This document shows, piece after piece, positions 54,459 through 63,868 of a DNA stretch of 64,000 nt. Below the pieces are notes generated by a model that worked only from the letters and a program-made list of their open reading frames with translations, was not told where the DNA came from and searched no databases. This DNA is from Epilithonimonas zeae (GTDB lineage Bacteria; Bacteroidota; Bacteroidia; Flavobacteriales; Weeksellaceae), in assembly GCF_900141765.1 (NCBI RefSeq), contig NZ_FSRK01000002.1:496001-560000 (forward strand), written 5' to 3'. Within the stretch, counting starts at the first letter, position 1, and each line of letters opens with the position of its first letter. Both the position numbers and the translations under genes were made by a program.

Positions 54459-57326
54459 ATGAATGTAAAATTACGAGTTCTTAGTGCAGGGGCAATTTTC
54501 TTCTTAGGAATTGCAGCAAATGCGCAAAAAAAGAAAGCTGATACTGTTACTAAAACTAATGACATTGAAGAGGTAGTGGTGTTGGGAACATACGGTATTA
54601 AGGAAACACAAGAACAAAAGGTAGGTTCTTATTCTCTTGTAACTTCAAAAACTCTAGAAAAACCAAATGCTTTATCTGTAGATATGGCTATTGCAGGACA
54701 AGTTTCTGGAACTGTTATCACTGCAAATAGTGGTCAGCCAGGTTCTAATGCAAAAGTTTTAATTCGTGGTGTAAGCAGTTTGACGGGAGACAATCAACCA
54801 TTATACATTGTAGATGGTGTTCCTGTTTTGGTTGGTGATCAGGCAGGTGTTGCAACTACGTCTAATGCGTTGGCAATGATTGATCCTACAGATATAGAAA
54901 GTGTAGAAGTGTTGAAAGATGGTGCTACAACATCTATATATGGCTCGCGAGCTGCAGCAGGTGTAATTATAATCAAAACTAAATCTGGTAGAGGTGGGAA
55001 AGGAAAATTGACGATGATGGCAGAATACGGTTTTGGAACGCCAGCATTCGAGAGATATAAATTTCAGACAGCACAAGAACAGGTTGATGCTTTGATCAAG
55101 GGTTACATGGCTTTGGGTCAATCGCAAGCGGCTGCTACGAGTACAGTTTTGAGCCCTTCAACTGGTTTGCTAAGAGGTTGGGATGGCGTTTCCAATACAG
55201 ATTGGGAAGATGCTACAAGAAGATCTGCTACCAGTTCTTCCAAATATAATCTAAACTATTCATTTGGGAATGAGAAAATCAAGGGTTATGCTTCTATAGG
55301 AAACACTGAGCAAGACGGTATCATCCGTGATGCATCATACAAACGAGCTAATGCTTCTATTAAAATTGATGCTAAAATTAATGATAAAATTTCGATAGTC
55401 TCTTCGAACATGATTTCCAGAGCTACTCAGTTTGGTCCTTTGGATTATGGATATTTTGCGAACCCGATATTATCTGCAAGATTTACACCTAGTACTAATG
55501 CTATCTATAACGCAGATGGTAGTTATAATTTATCAATTAATGGAGGTACAGGTAATGCTGGATTCAATCCCGTAGCAATTCAAAATGTGAATCTTAGAAA
55601 ATCTGTTTTCACAAAGATCCTATCTTCTTTCGGTCTTAATTATAATATACTTAAAAATCTTAGATTTTCTTCTAATTTAGGAATTGATTATAATTACTAT
55701 GATGAAAATGAGTATAGAAATCCAGATTTTGGAGATGGTAACAATCCTGCTGCAGGAATTACGGGACTCGCTATACAAAGTAATTATACCTATACTACGG
55801 TAAACTGGTCTAATTTCTTCAACTATGATTTCAAAATTAATGATGATCATAAATTTACCGCTACTGCAGGATCAGAAGCAACTATCAAGATTTCGAAATA
55901 TCCATACCAAGCTTCTACAGGATTTAAGTCTCAACATTACGAGCAAAATAATGTATCTTGGGGAACAACACCTTTTGCAACACAATCTTACACAGAGAGA
56001 TATCACTTAATTGGATATATTGGTAGATTGTCTTATGCTTTCAAAGATTATTTTAACTTGATGGGCTCTTTCAGAAGAGATGGCTATTCTCATTTTGGTG
56101 CTGATAGGAAATATGGTAATTTTTGGGCAACAGGTGCAAACATCAATCTACATAATATAGTAGACATTAGCACTGTATTCGATAACTTAAAAATAAGGGG
56201 TAGTTATGGAGAAGTAGGTAACATTGGAAATCAGAATTACAAAGATAGAGCTACATTAGGACAATCTTCTTATCAATTGCTTGGAGGATATACTATCAAT
56301 AATCCTGGTAATCCAAATCTACAATGGGAAGTTTCTAGAAAAAGCAATATCGGTTTAGATTTAGCTTTTGCAAACAATACGTTGAAAGTTTCGTTTGATA
56401 TTTACAAAAATTTGGTTAGTGAGCAACTAACCAATGATATACCCAATGCCCCTTCTACGGGCTTCGGCACTTTAACAGGTAACTCTTTGAAACATGAAAG
56501 TAAAGGTTTTGAGAGTTCCTTGACCTATGATCCAATCAAAAATGATAATTTTTCTTGGTCTATCAATGGAAACTACTCTTATAACCGTTCAAAAGTACTT
56601 AACCTAACAGGTCCATATCTAGATGCAGATTACTTTAAAAGATTTGGTGTTGGTCACGATCCTTCTGAATGGTTCTTAGCAAATTATGCTGGTGTAGATC
56701 ATACCAATGGAGATGCATTGTGGTATACAAATTCATCTCAAACAACTTTGAGTAATGGAACTGCTACTGCTCCTACAATTTCTAGAGATTACGTTGGCAA
56801 AAAGTCTATACCTACCCATACTGCTGGACTTACCAATAGTTTTTCTTATAAAAAACTTACCATCAGTTTTTTAGCAACCTACGCTGGAGATTTTTCTGTG
56901 TATGATATATGGGGAAGATATTATGATGCAGATGGGCAAGATGTTGGTATAAGACAAGTTGCAGATGTGGCAAACGCTTGGAGCCCTGACAATGTTAATG
57001 CTACTAGACCACAATATAGACCAGGTAATAGTGTTGCAAAAACACATTCTACAAGGTATTTGTATAAAGGAGATTACATAAAATTAAAAAGTGCAGAAGT
57101 TGGTTTCAGACTTAATAAAGATGATTTGAAAATCAAAGATTTAAATAGCATCTATTTGTACGTTAGAGGTATCAATCTACTCACCTTCGCTTTCGACAAA
57201 AATCTTCCATTTGATCCAGAATCAAATAGTAATACTGTTCCTAGTTATGTGGGAGGGTCAGGAGTATATGATCAAACTCAGCCCTTACTAAGACAGATAA
57301 TGTTTGGTGCGGTAATAGATTTCTAA
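54459..57326 (+). CDS. SusC/RagA-type TonB-dependent outer-membrane receptor
   Basis: A 955-residue outer-membrane transporter that, with a SusD partner, imports oligomers such as glycans or peptides. A signal peptide ends at about residue 22 (AANAQ). The plug domain begins almost at once (IEEVVVLGTYG) and contains VLIRGVSSLTGDNQPLYIVDGVP and VEVLKDGATTSIYGSRAAAGVI. The barrel ends in Phe (FGAVIDF), as outer-membrane proteins do. The beta-sandwich domain (CarboxypepD_reg-like) that usually precedes the plug is missing. A SusD gene follows 17 bases later. Confidence 0.95.
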   Translation: MNVKLRVLSAGAIFFLGIAANAQKKKADTVTKTNDIEEVVVLGTYGIKETQEQKVGSYSLVTSKTLEKPNALSVDMAIAGQVSGTVITANSGQPGSNAKVLIRGVSSLTGDNQPLYIVDGVPVLVGDQAGVATTSNALAMIDPTDIESVEVLKDGATTSIYGSRAAAGVIIIKTKSGRGGKGKLTMMAEYGFGTPAFERYKFQTAQEQVDALIKGYMALGQSQAAATSTVLSPSTGLLRGWDGVSNTDWEDATRRSATSSSKYNLNYSFGNEKIKGYASIGNTEQDGIIRDASYKRANASIKIDAKINDKISIVSSNMISRATQFGPLDYGYFANPILSARFTPSTNAIYNADGSYNLSINGGTGNAGFNPVAIQNVNLRKSVFTKILSSFGLNYNILKNLRFSSNLGIDYNYYDENEYRNPDFGDGNNPAAGITGLAIQSNYTYTTVNWSNFFNYDFKINDDHKFTATAGSEATIKISKYPYQASTGFKSQHYEQNNVSWGTTPFATQSYTERYHLIGYIGRLSYAFKDYFNLMGSFRRDGYSHFGADRKYGNFWATGANINLHNIVDISTVFDNLKIRGSYGEVGNIGNQNYKDRATLGQSSYQLLGGYTINNPGNPNLQWEVSRKSNIGLDLAFANNTLKVSFDIYKNLVSEQLTNDIPNAPSTGFGTLTGNSLKHESKGFESSLTYDPIKNDNFSWSINGNYSYNRSKVLNLTGPYLDADYFKRFGVGHDPSEWFLANYAGVDHTNGDALWYTNSSQTTLSNGTATAPTISRDYVGKKSIPTHTAGLTNSFSYKKLTISFLATYAGDFSVYDIWGRYYDADGQDVGIRQVADVANAWSPDNVNATRPQYRPGNSVAKTHSTRYLYKGDYIKLKSAEVGFRLNKDDLKIKDLNSIYLYVRGINLLTFAFDKNLPFDPESNSNTVPSYVGGSGVYDQTQPLLRQIMFGAVIDF

Positions 57327-57343
57327 TTATTAAAATTTAAAAA

Positions 57344-58801
57344 ATGAAAAACAAAATATTTATTTTAGGAGCTTTTGTGGCATTACTAGGAATGTCGTCT
57401 TGCTCTGATAGCTTTTTAGAAGAAAACTACTCGGAAGCGTTGAACATACCATTAGATGCTAACACGATCAAAACTAATGATGATTTGCAAAACTCAATCA
57501 GAGGACTTTATGCATCCCTAGCTAATACTAATGGTTTCGGAGGAGGTTATTTTACCTATCAAGAACTTACTGGAGATATTGGATTTGTAAGTATCAAAAA
57601 TTCTGGATACTTCGTGTCTACTAATGCATTGAATCATCTTCAGGTAGATGGAGGTGCCAGTGAAGGCATATGGACCGCATTTTATAACACAATTGCAAAT
57701 GCAAATCTTGTACTGTCATATGAAGGTAAAATTCCAGACGGAAAAGATGGAGTTGTAAAGTCTAATACTTTATTTGCACATGCGAAGGTAATACGTGCAT
57801 ATAATTATTTGGCTCTTTTGGGTCTGTTTTCCCCTAATTATGGAGAAGGGGATCAAAGTTTAGGTGTTCCATATACGACTGCCTATAATATAACTGCTAA
57901 ATTACCCAGAGAAACAGTTCCTAATGTTATAAACTCTGTGATTGCTGATTTAGAATCTTCTTTAGCTTTTTTTAAGGCTGATGGTTTTTCAGCAATTTAT
58001 GCAGATAATAAATCTTTCAACACAAATGCTGTAAATTTATTACTTGCGAGGGCTTATTTATTTAAAAAAGATTATACTAAAGCACAGCAATATGCTCAGA
58101 CTGTTATTGATGTAGGGGGACTACTTAGTACAACTAGTACTTCGAGTCCATTTTCATCAATGTTTTTAGTAACGGGTGAAAATAACGCAGAAGTTCTCTT
58201 TCAAATAGATTTTACTAATCCAGGTGGGTCAAACTCTCTTTCTACTTATTGGGGAACGGCAGGAACTTATAAGCAAAATTTTATGGCAAAGCCATTCTAT
58301 GATTCATTTGTATCAGCTACAGGTAATGATATCCGTGTGAAAAATACGGCGTGGTATCAAAATAATGCAACAACATACCCGGATCTACCACTGCCAATTA
58401 ATGTCAGAAAATACAATAATGGATTTAGAGATGTAATTCAATTGAGAAAAACGGAGGCTATTTTTATCAAGGCAGAGGCACAATATCATTCTGATCCTTC
58501 AATTGCGTTTCAGACTCTAAAAGATTGGGTTTTAGCATATAGAGATACAGGCTACAGCAAGATGCCAACCGGGACAGGAGTTCTAGATGAAATCTTAAGA
58601 CAAAAAGGATTTGAGTTTTTCCTCGAAGGAACAAGATTTACTGATTTAAAAAGAAATAACAAACCAATTATTAAATATCAGACTGGTGTAGACGGGAATA
58701 CTTTAGGATCTATTCCGTTAGGCGACAGACGATTTATTTGGCCAATACCTTTGGCAGAGAAACAAAATAATCCTAATATTTCTCAAGCTCCAGGATATTA
58801 A
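57344..58801 (+). CDS. SusD/RagB-family outer-membrane lipoprotein
   Basis: A 485-residue surface lipoprotein forming the lid of the SusCD pair. The signal MKNKIFILGAFVALLGMSSC ends at the lipid-modified cysteine, residue 20. Tetratricopeptide-like helices are visible (LLLARAYLFKKDYTKAQQYA, VIRAYNYLALLGLF). The SusD hallmark GFEFFLEGTRFTDLKR is followed by the typical end FIWPIPLAEKQNNPNISQAPGY. No glycoside hydrolase lies next to it, so the ligand is unknown. Confidence 0.95.
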   Translation: MKNKIFILGAFVALLGMSSCSDSFLEENYSEALNIPLDANTIKTNDDLQNSIRGLYASLANTNGFGGGYFTYQELTGDIGFVSIKNSGYFVSTNALNHLQVDGGASEGIWTAFYNTIANANLVLSYEGKIPDGKDGVVKSNTLFAHAKVIRAYNYLALLGLFSPNYGEGDQSLGVPYTTAYNITAKLPRETVPNVINSVIADLESSLAFFKADGFSAIYADNKSFNTNAVNLLLARAYLFKKDYTKAQQYAQTVIDVGGLLSTTSTSSPFSSMFLVTGENNAEVLFQIDFTNPGGSNSLSTYWGTAGTYKQNFMAKPFYDSFVSATGNDIRVKNTAWYQNNATTYPDLPLPINVRKYNNGFRDVIQLRKTEAIFIKAEAQYHSDPSIAFQTLKDWVLAYRDTGYSKMPTGTGVLDEILRQKGFEFFLEGTRFTDLKRNNKPIIKYQTGVDGNTLGSIPLGDRRFIWPIPLAEKQNNPNISQAPGY

Positions 58802-58808
58802 TAAAATG

Positions 58809-58834
58809 AAGCTGTCTCTGTAAAGAGACAGCTT
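58809..58834 (+). terminator. Hairpin after susD
   Basis: A perfect 11-bp stem (58809-58819 with 58824-58834) with a 4-base loop stands 8 bases after the stop. The T-tract is weak, so it may stabilise the transcript or only partly terminate before the T9SS gene. Confidence 0.5.
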
Positions 58835-59003
58835 ATGTTTGAATATCAAAAGTTTCAGAATGCTAAAACTCTGCATTAAAATAATAGAAATTTAAAAATC
58901 ATTTTAGTGGAGTGCTTTTTTTTGAGATTTAACATTTTTTTTTAAAGTTATTTAAAAAAAAAATTATAATTTAGTCAATATTTAAAAATTAAAATTATTT
59001 ATT

Positions 59004-59969
59004 ATGAAAAAAATCTATCTTATGGCAAGCATTGTAACAATGGTTGCTGCCAATGCGCAAGTTTCCATTAATGACAACTTTGAAAGCTATCCTGTTGGAT
59101 CTTATTTTGGAGGTACTTGGTCGAATTGGTCTGGAGCATCAGGTGCTGAAAATTTGCGTATTACAACTGCACAAGCCGCAAGTGGTACAAAATCAGGGAC
59201 TATTAGCGTAGATGGGCAAGATGTTATCATGAAAGTGCCAACTGCAGTTTCAGGGGTACATACTTTTCAGTGGAAAATGCTAGTTCCTGCAGACAAATCT
59301 GCATGGTTGGCATTTATGGAAGATACTTCAAACCCTGCTAATTATGGTACTGACTCAATGCCATTTAAACTCAATTTCAATACAAATACAGTAATTGGAA
59401 CGGATAATTATGATAACAAGATGTATCTTTCGCTTTATGCTTCTGACACATCTGTATCTTTAACTCCTCCAATTGACTACCCTATCGGGCAATGGGCAAC
59501 TTACAAGGTGGTTTTTGATTTGGACAGCGCTATCGTTTCATTTTATATAAACGGAACAAAAATTATTGAAACAGATTATACAGCTCCAGGGTTGTCTGTA
59601 GGAGGTGCTGACCTTTGGAAATTTGATACAGGCAATATATTTATAACAGGATCTACAAGTACAAACGATCCTTGCGAATGGTATATTGATGACTTCGTGT
59701 ATGGTGAAGGAGATTTGGCTACTACAGAAGTAACAGCAAATTCTTTCTCTGTTTATCCTACACTTGTTAGCAATCAAGTGTTTAATGTTTCAGGAAAATC
59801 AAAAATTTCAAGTGTAGAAGTGTATAACATTGCAGGTCAGCAAGTATTGAAATTAGCTCCAAATGCAACTTCAGTTGAAGTGAATACTTCTAAGCTTGTG
59901 CCAGGAACATATATTGTAAATGTAACCGGAGAGCAAACTAAACTTAGTAAGAAGATTATTGTTAAATAA
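59004..59969 (+). CDS. Secreted T9SS-sorted protein with jelly-roll (LamG-like) domain
   Basis: A 321-residue exported protein: signal peptide MKKIYLMASIVTMVAANAQ, then a domain of about 210 residues with the beta-sandwich look of a LamG/concanavalin-like module (INDNFESYPVGSYFGGTW, WATYKVVFDLDSAIVSFYING, EWYIDDFVYGEG). A T9SS type-A sorting domain follows from about residue 240 (FSVYPTLVSNQVFNVSG ... LSKKIIVK). Probably a surface-bound adhesin or binding protein working with the SusCD pair; no catalytic motif is seen. Confidence 0.82.
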   Translation: MKKIYLMASIVTMVAANAQVSINDNFESYPVGSYFGGTWSNWSGASGAENLRITTAQAASGTKSGTISVDGQDVIMKVPTAVSGVHTFQWKMLVPADKSAWLAFMEDTSNPANYGTDSMPFKLNFNTNTVIGTDNYDNKMYLSLYASDTSVSLTPPIDYPIGQWATYKVVFDLDSAIVSFYINGTKIIETDYTAPGLSVGGADLWKFDTGNIFITGSTSTNDPCEWYIDDFVYGEGDLATTEVTANSFSVYPTLVSNQVFNVSGKSKISSVEVYNIAGQQVLKLAPNATSVEVNTSKLVPGTYIVNVTGEQTKLSKKIIVK

Positions 59970-59991
59970 TAATTCACAATATTCGAATTTT

Positions 59992-60020
59992 AAAGACTGT
60001 CTTTTAGATGGTCTTTTTTT
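59992..60020 (+). terminator. Terminator after the T9SS protein gene
   Basis: Arms 59992-60001 and 60007-60016 pair fully if two G-U wobbles are allowed, with a 5-base loop and a T-run, 23 bases past the stop. Confidence 0.7.
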
Positions 60021-60142
60021 ATTTATTATTTTTCCATTCGTTTGTTGATTTTTAAGTATAAGATTTAGTATATTTCTTAGAGAGGCTCTGTTGAAAACAC
60101 TAAAGTTATTAAAAAATAATCCAGATTATTTTTACATAATCA

Positions 60143-60167
60143 AACCCCGCAATCTGCGGGGTTTTTT
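60143..60167 (+). terminator. GC-rich hairpin with T-run
   Basis: A perfect 8-bp stem (AACCCCGC, 60143-60150, with 60156-60163) is followed by a T-tract. It is a second strong terminator between the T9SS gene and the porin-like gene; the sequence between the two holds no visible gene and could carry a short transcript. Confidence 0.75.
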
Positions 60168-60183
60168 ATTTACGGATAATTAG

Positions 60184-60191
60184 TACTTTTG
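60184..60191 (+). promoter_or_regulatory. -7 promoter box (TACTTTTG) for the porin-like gene
   Basis: TACTTTTG ends 16 bases before the ATG at 60208. No clear -33 TTG; the expected place lies in the T-tract of the upstream terminator. Confidence 0.5.
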
Positions 60192-60207
60192 TAGTCAAAT
60201 TTCCTTG

Positions 60208-62130
60208 ATGAAATATTTATCAATACTGTTACTTGTTTTTAGCGTTTTTATTAATGCACAGCAAGTCAACAAAACAGATTCTAATAAACTGCCTTCGGAT
60301 ACACTAAAAGTAGATTCTGGAGAACAAGATTCATTAGAAATTTATAAACCAACCATTTATGATTATCAGGTCAAGAAAAGATTTTCTGAGAAAAAAATCT
60401 ATGATACTACGTTTGCTATTGAGAGATCATACATTGTAATACAGTACAACAAAAAAGATAATTTCGGAAAAATCCAGTATGCTAATATTGGATCGGGATT
60501 TCAGAATTTGGTTTATGAAAAAAATGCGGAGCAAAATCTCACACTTCTTCCGGAAAACAAATCATTCTATCTTATAGGTGAAAATGACATCAATTACTAT
60601 GATGTAAAAACACCAACCACCACATTTTTCTATAACAATGCAATGAAAAATGGAGGACAATTACATACAACCTATACGCAAAATGTTGGAAAGAATTTCA
60701 ATTTTGCGATAGAATATATGGGATTAAGGTCTCAAGGACTCTATACAAATAGTTTGGCTTCGAGTAACAATACTATTTTCAGCGGGCATTATATTTCTAA
60801 AAATAAAAAATACGAAGCTTACGCCCATTACATCCATCAGAATGTCAACAATCAGGAAAATGGAGGGATTGCAGACTTAGACGTTTTCTTAGGAGGCGAT
60901 TCAAGGTTCAATAACCGTCAAAATCTTGAAACCAACTTAGCTGGCGCCGAATCCAGATATGCTTATAGAAGATATTATTTCAGTCAGGAGTTTGCGCCTT
61001 TTGATCCTGCTAAATATCCCTTCAAGCTAAGACACACTATTTATCATCAGGGTAACAAATATTATTTTTCAGAAACAGCTTCGGATATAGATTTCTTTGG
61101 AGGCATAGATAATACAGCATTTCCATTAACCAATAAAAAGTTCTCCAACAATCTCAGTAACACTTTTAGCTTGGTTTGGGATAACGAGAAATTCAAATTG
61201 GATGCTGGATTCCGTCATCAGTACATTACTTTCGGGAATAAAAATGCCTATCCTCTTTTAGAAATTCCGGGTTATTTCAAAGAACAAAGATTCGGGGCTG
61301 TTGGGAACTTACAAATTAAATTGCTAGACAAAATCCAACTGAAATCCTTTTTGGAAATTTCCAAAGGTTCAGAATTTGGAGATTATATCAAGACTACCAA
61401 CGAATTAGTTTTCGAGCCTATCAAAGACTATCTGATAGAAGGACGAGTTAATTTCCAATCGGCTTATCCAAGTTTCAATTATCTGGTGAACTCTTCGCAT
61501 TATCTCAATTACAACTATTATCTACAAAATCCAAATAACGAAGCCGTAACCCAAATCGGAGGAACTTTGAAATTGGCAAAATGGTTTAACACGCAGCTTT
61601 TTGTAGATTATTTCAGAATCGATAATTACACTTATTTTGATAATTCAGCAAAACCACAACAAAGTTCTTCTTCACTCAATATTTCGCAAATTGGAGGTGA
61701 AACAACTTTGAAATACCACAGATTCAATTTCAACGGAAGAGTGCTTTTCCAAAAAGCTTTGACCAATGACAATTTGTTGCCAATGCCTGATTTCATCGGA
61801 AGATTGAATATTTATTATCAGGCGCCAGCGTTCAAAAAAGCGGCAGAAATTCAGGCTGGTGTAAAATTGTATTACTTCACCAAATTTGCTTCCAGAGAAT
61901 TTTCACCAATTCTCAACGAGTACATTTTGCCGGGAACAAACGCTTATTCAATTGGAGGGCAGCCGATTGCCGATGTTTACATCAATATGAGGGTGAAACG
62001 TATGTTTTTCTATGTAGAAGGACAGCACATCAATCAGACCTTTATGCAGAATAAATCGTTCACGGCGCCAAATTATCCTATTTATGATTTTCGATTGAAT
62101 TTGGGCGTGGTTTGGTATCTTTTCCACTAA
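60208..62130 (+). CDS. Putative outer-membrane porin (Bacteroidota putative-porin family)
   Basis: A 640-residue protein with signal peptide MKYLSILLLVFSVFINAQ, followed by an acidic Ser/Lys-rich segment and then long alternating hydrophobic/aromatic stretches typical of a beta-barrel (for example HTIYHQGNKYYFSE, FYVEGQHINQTF). It ends FRLNLGVVWYLFH, close to the usual aromatic C-terminus. The whole fits the 'putative porin' family of flavobacteria. The ATG at 60208 is preferred to the in-frame TTG just upstream. Substrate unknown. Confidence 0.75.
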   Translation: MKYLSILLLVFSVFINAQQVNKTDSNKLPSDTLKVDSGEQDSLEIYKPTIYDYQVKKRFSEKKIYDTTFAIERSYIVIQYNKKDNFGKIQYANIGSGFQNLVYEKNAEQNLTLLPENKSFYLIGENDINYYDVKTPTTTFFYNNAMKNGGQLHTTYTQNVGKNFNFAIEYMGLRSQGLYTNSLASSNNTIFSGHYISKNKKYEAYAHYIHQNVNNQENGGIADLDVFLGGDSRFNNRQNLETNLAGAESRYAYRRYYFSQEFAPFDPAKYPFKLRHTIYHQGNKYYFSETASDIDFFGGIDNTAFPLTNKKFSNNLSNTFSLVWDNEKFKLDAGFRHQYITFGNKNAYPLLEIPGYFKEQRFGAVGNLQIKLLDKIQLKSFLEISKGSEFGDYIKTTNELVFEPIKDYLIEGRVNFQSAYPSFNYLVNSSHYLNYNYYLQNPNNEAVTQIGGTLKLAKWFNTQLFVDYFRIDNYTYFDNSAKPQQSSSSLNISQIGGETTLKYHRFNFNGRVLFQKALTNDNLLPMPDFIGRLNIYYQAPAFKKAAEIQAGVKLYYFTKFASREFSPILNEYILPGTNAYSIGGQPIADVYINMRVKRMFFYVEGQHINQTFMQNKSFTAPNYPIYDFRLNLGVVWYLFH

Positions 62131-62181
62131 TTTTGTTAGAATAATTATGGTAGCTTTATCCGCCTTCCGTTCCCAATTTGT

Positions 62182-62203
62182 CACACTGAGCTTGTCGAAG
62201 TGT
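62182..62203. repeat. REP-like 'ctgagcttgtcgaagtg' element
   Basis: The 22 bases contain 'ctgagcttgtcgaag' between acact and agtgt arms that can pair. This core is an interspersed repeat in many bacterial genomes (from memory). It lies between the porin-like gene and bshC and gives the region a base composition unlike its surroundings. Confidence 0.55.
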
Positions 62204-62256
62204 CCGCTCAAGTCGGGCTGCGAGTCAACAACCATCAACCAACAACAGACAACCAA

Positions 62257-63831
62257 ATGACCATCGGTTTCGAAAATATAGACAGCATTCCAAAACTCGT
62301 AAAAGACTTTCTTAAAAAAAATCTGGACGGATTTCAAGGAAAAGTTTTTGACTTGGAGAATTTCAAAAATCAGATTGTGGAAAAACAAAATTCCTATTCT
62401 GATGACAAAAGACAAATTCTTCATAATGCGATTTTCTCTCAGAATCAAGAAGAGCAGATGTCTCCAAAACAATTAGAATTTCTCTTTTCTTTGAAAGATA
62501 AAACTACTTTCACCATTACAACCGGTCATCAGCTCAACTTGTTTACAGGTCCTGTTTTCTTTGTTTATAAGATTTTGCAGACTATCAAAACAGCAGAATT
62601 TCTTAAATCTAATTTTCCGGAATTCAATTTCGTTCCTGTTTTTTGGATGGCAACGGAAGACCACGATTTTGACGAAATCAACCATTTCAAAACCAAAGAA
62701 CATTATTACGAAATCAAAGGAAATGCCGGTGGTGATGTTGGAAATATAAAAATCGATGAAACGTTTTTCATTCAGGAATTTGAGAAAGAATTCAAAGACA
62801 ATCTCTATGGAACGGAACTGATTCTTTGGATTAAAAAAGCGTATCAAAAAGGCAAAACACATACACAAGCGATTCGATATTTGGTGAATCAATTGTTTTC
62901 GGATTACGGATTACTGACAATTGATGGAAACGAAAAAGAACTGAAAAATCAGGTAAAAGATATTTTCAAAAAAGAATTATTATCGAATCAACTTTTTGAA
63001 ACAACTAAAAATCAAAGACAATTTCTGGAAGATAATTATGGCAAAGTCCAAGTCAATCCGAGAGAAATCAATCTTTTTTATTTGACGGAAACCAGAAACC
63101 GAATCGAAAAAATCAACAATGAATATTTCATTCTTGACACAGATTTAAAATTATCGGAAGAAGAGATTCTTCACGAATTGGAAAATTATCCCAAAAAATT
63201 TAGCCCGAATGCGGTTCTTCGTCCTGCTTATCAGGAAACCATTATGCCGAATCTAGCATATATTGGCGGAAATGCCGAGATTATGTATTGGATAGAATTG
63301 AAAGATTATTTCGAATCCATTAATCTGCCTTTCCCGATTTTGATTCCAAGAAATTCGATGTTGTTTTTGGAAGAAAAAACCTTTAGTAAAATTGAAAACT
63401 CAGGATTGAAAATCGAAAATTTCTTCGGGAATTTTGCAGAAGTTATCAATCAAAAAATATTAGATAACAACGAAATTAAACAACTTCTTGAACGGAAAGA
63501 ACAAGATTTGATTAATTCGTTTTCAGAAATAAAAACAAAGGCTGAACAAACGGACAAAACTTTTGCAAACCTTGTGAATGCAGAGGAAACTCGACAATTA
63601 AAATCATTCAAAAGAATGCAAAAACGTCTTTTGAAAGCTGAGAAAATAAAGCAATCTGAGAAATTTGACCAGATGCAAAATCTGTTTCTGAAAGTTCATC
63701 CCGGCGGAACCTGGCAGGAAAGAGTATTGAATTTCAGTGCGTTCTACGCGGATTTTGGAAAACAATGGATTGCCGGTAGTTATCAACAAATGGATGTTCA
63801 AAAATCGGAACTGATAATTTCTTCCATTTAA
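62257..63831 (+). CDS. bshC: Bacillithiol biosynthesis cysteine-adding enzyme BshC
   Basis: Adds cysteine to glucosaminyl-malate, the last step of bacillithiol synthesis in the cytosol. The 524 residues contain the family segments TGHQLNLFTGPVFFVYKIL, PVFWMATEDHDFDEIN (with the HxH-like site), NAVLRPAYQETIMPNLAYIGGNAEIMYW and the late LKVHPGGTWQERVLNF. The start at 62257 is chosen over 62200 because the longer start would translate the repeat element. bshA and bshB are not in the window. Confidence 0.95.
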   Translation: MTIGFENIDSIPKLVKDFLKKNLDGFQGKVFDLENFKNQIVEKQNSYSDDKRQILHNAIFSQNQEEQMSPKQLEFLFSLKDKTTFTITTGHQLNLFTGPVFFVYKILQTIKTAEFLKSNFPEFNFVPVFWMATEDHDFDEINHFKTKEHYYEIKGNAGGDVGNIKIDETFFIQEFEKEFKDNLYGTELILWIKKAYQKGKTHTQAIRYLVNQLFSDYGLLTIDGNEKELKNQVKDIFKKELLSNQLFETTKNQRQFLEDNYGKVQVNPREINLFYLTETRNRIEKINNEYFILDTDLKLSEEEILHELENYPKKFSPNAVLRPAYQETIMPNLAYIGGNAEIMYWIELKDYFESINLPFPILIPRNSMLFLEEKTFSKIENSGLKIENFFGNFAEVINQKILDNNEIKQLLERKEQDLINSFSEIKTKAEQTDKTFANLVNAEETRQLKSFKRMQKRLLKAEKIKQSEKFDQMQNLFLKVHPGGTWQERVLNFSAFYADFGKQWIAGSYQQMDVQKSELIISSI

Positions 63832-63842
63832 TCTGAAAGCAT

Positions 63843-63850
63843 TATTTTTG
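63843..63850 (+). promoter_or_regulatory. -7 promoter box (TATTTTTG) for the LysM gene
   Basis: TATTTTTG ends 18 bases before the ATG at 63869, just after the bshC stop, indicating a separate transcript. Confidence 0.5.
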
Positions 63851-63868
63851 TAACATTATATAAAAAGG

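Noticed and set aside
61948-62472. Minus-strand reading frame across the end of the porin-like gene and the start of bshC
   Set aside because: It overlaps two well-supported genes and shows no recognisable domain.
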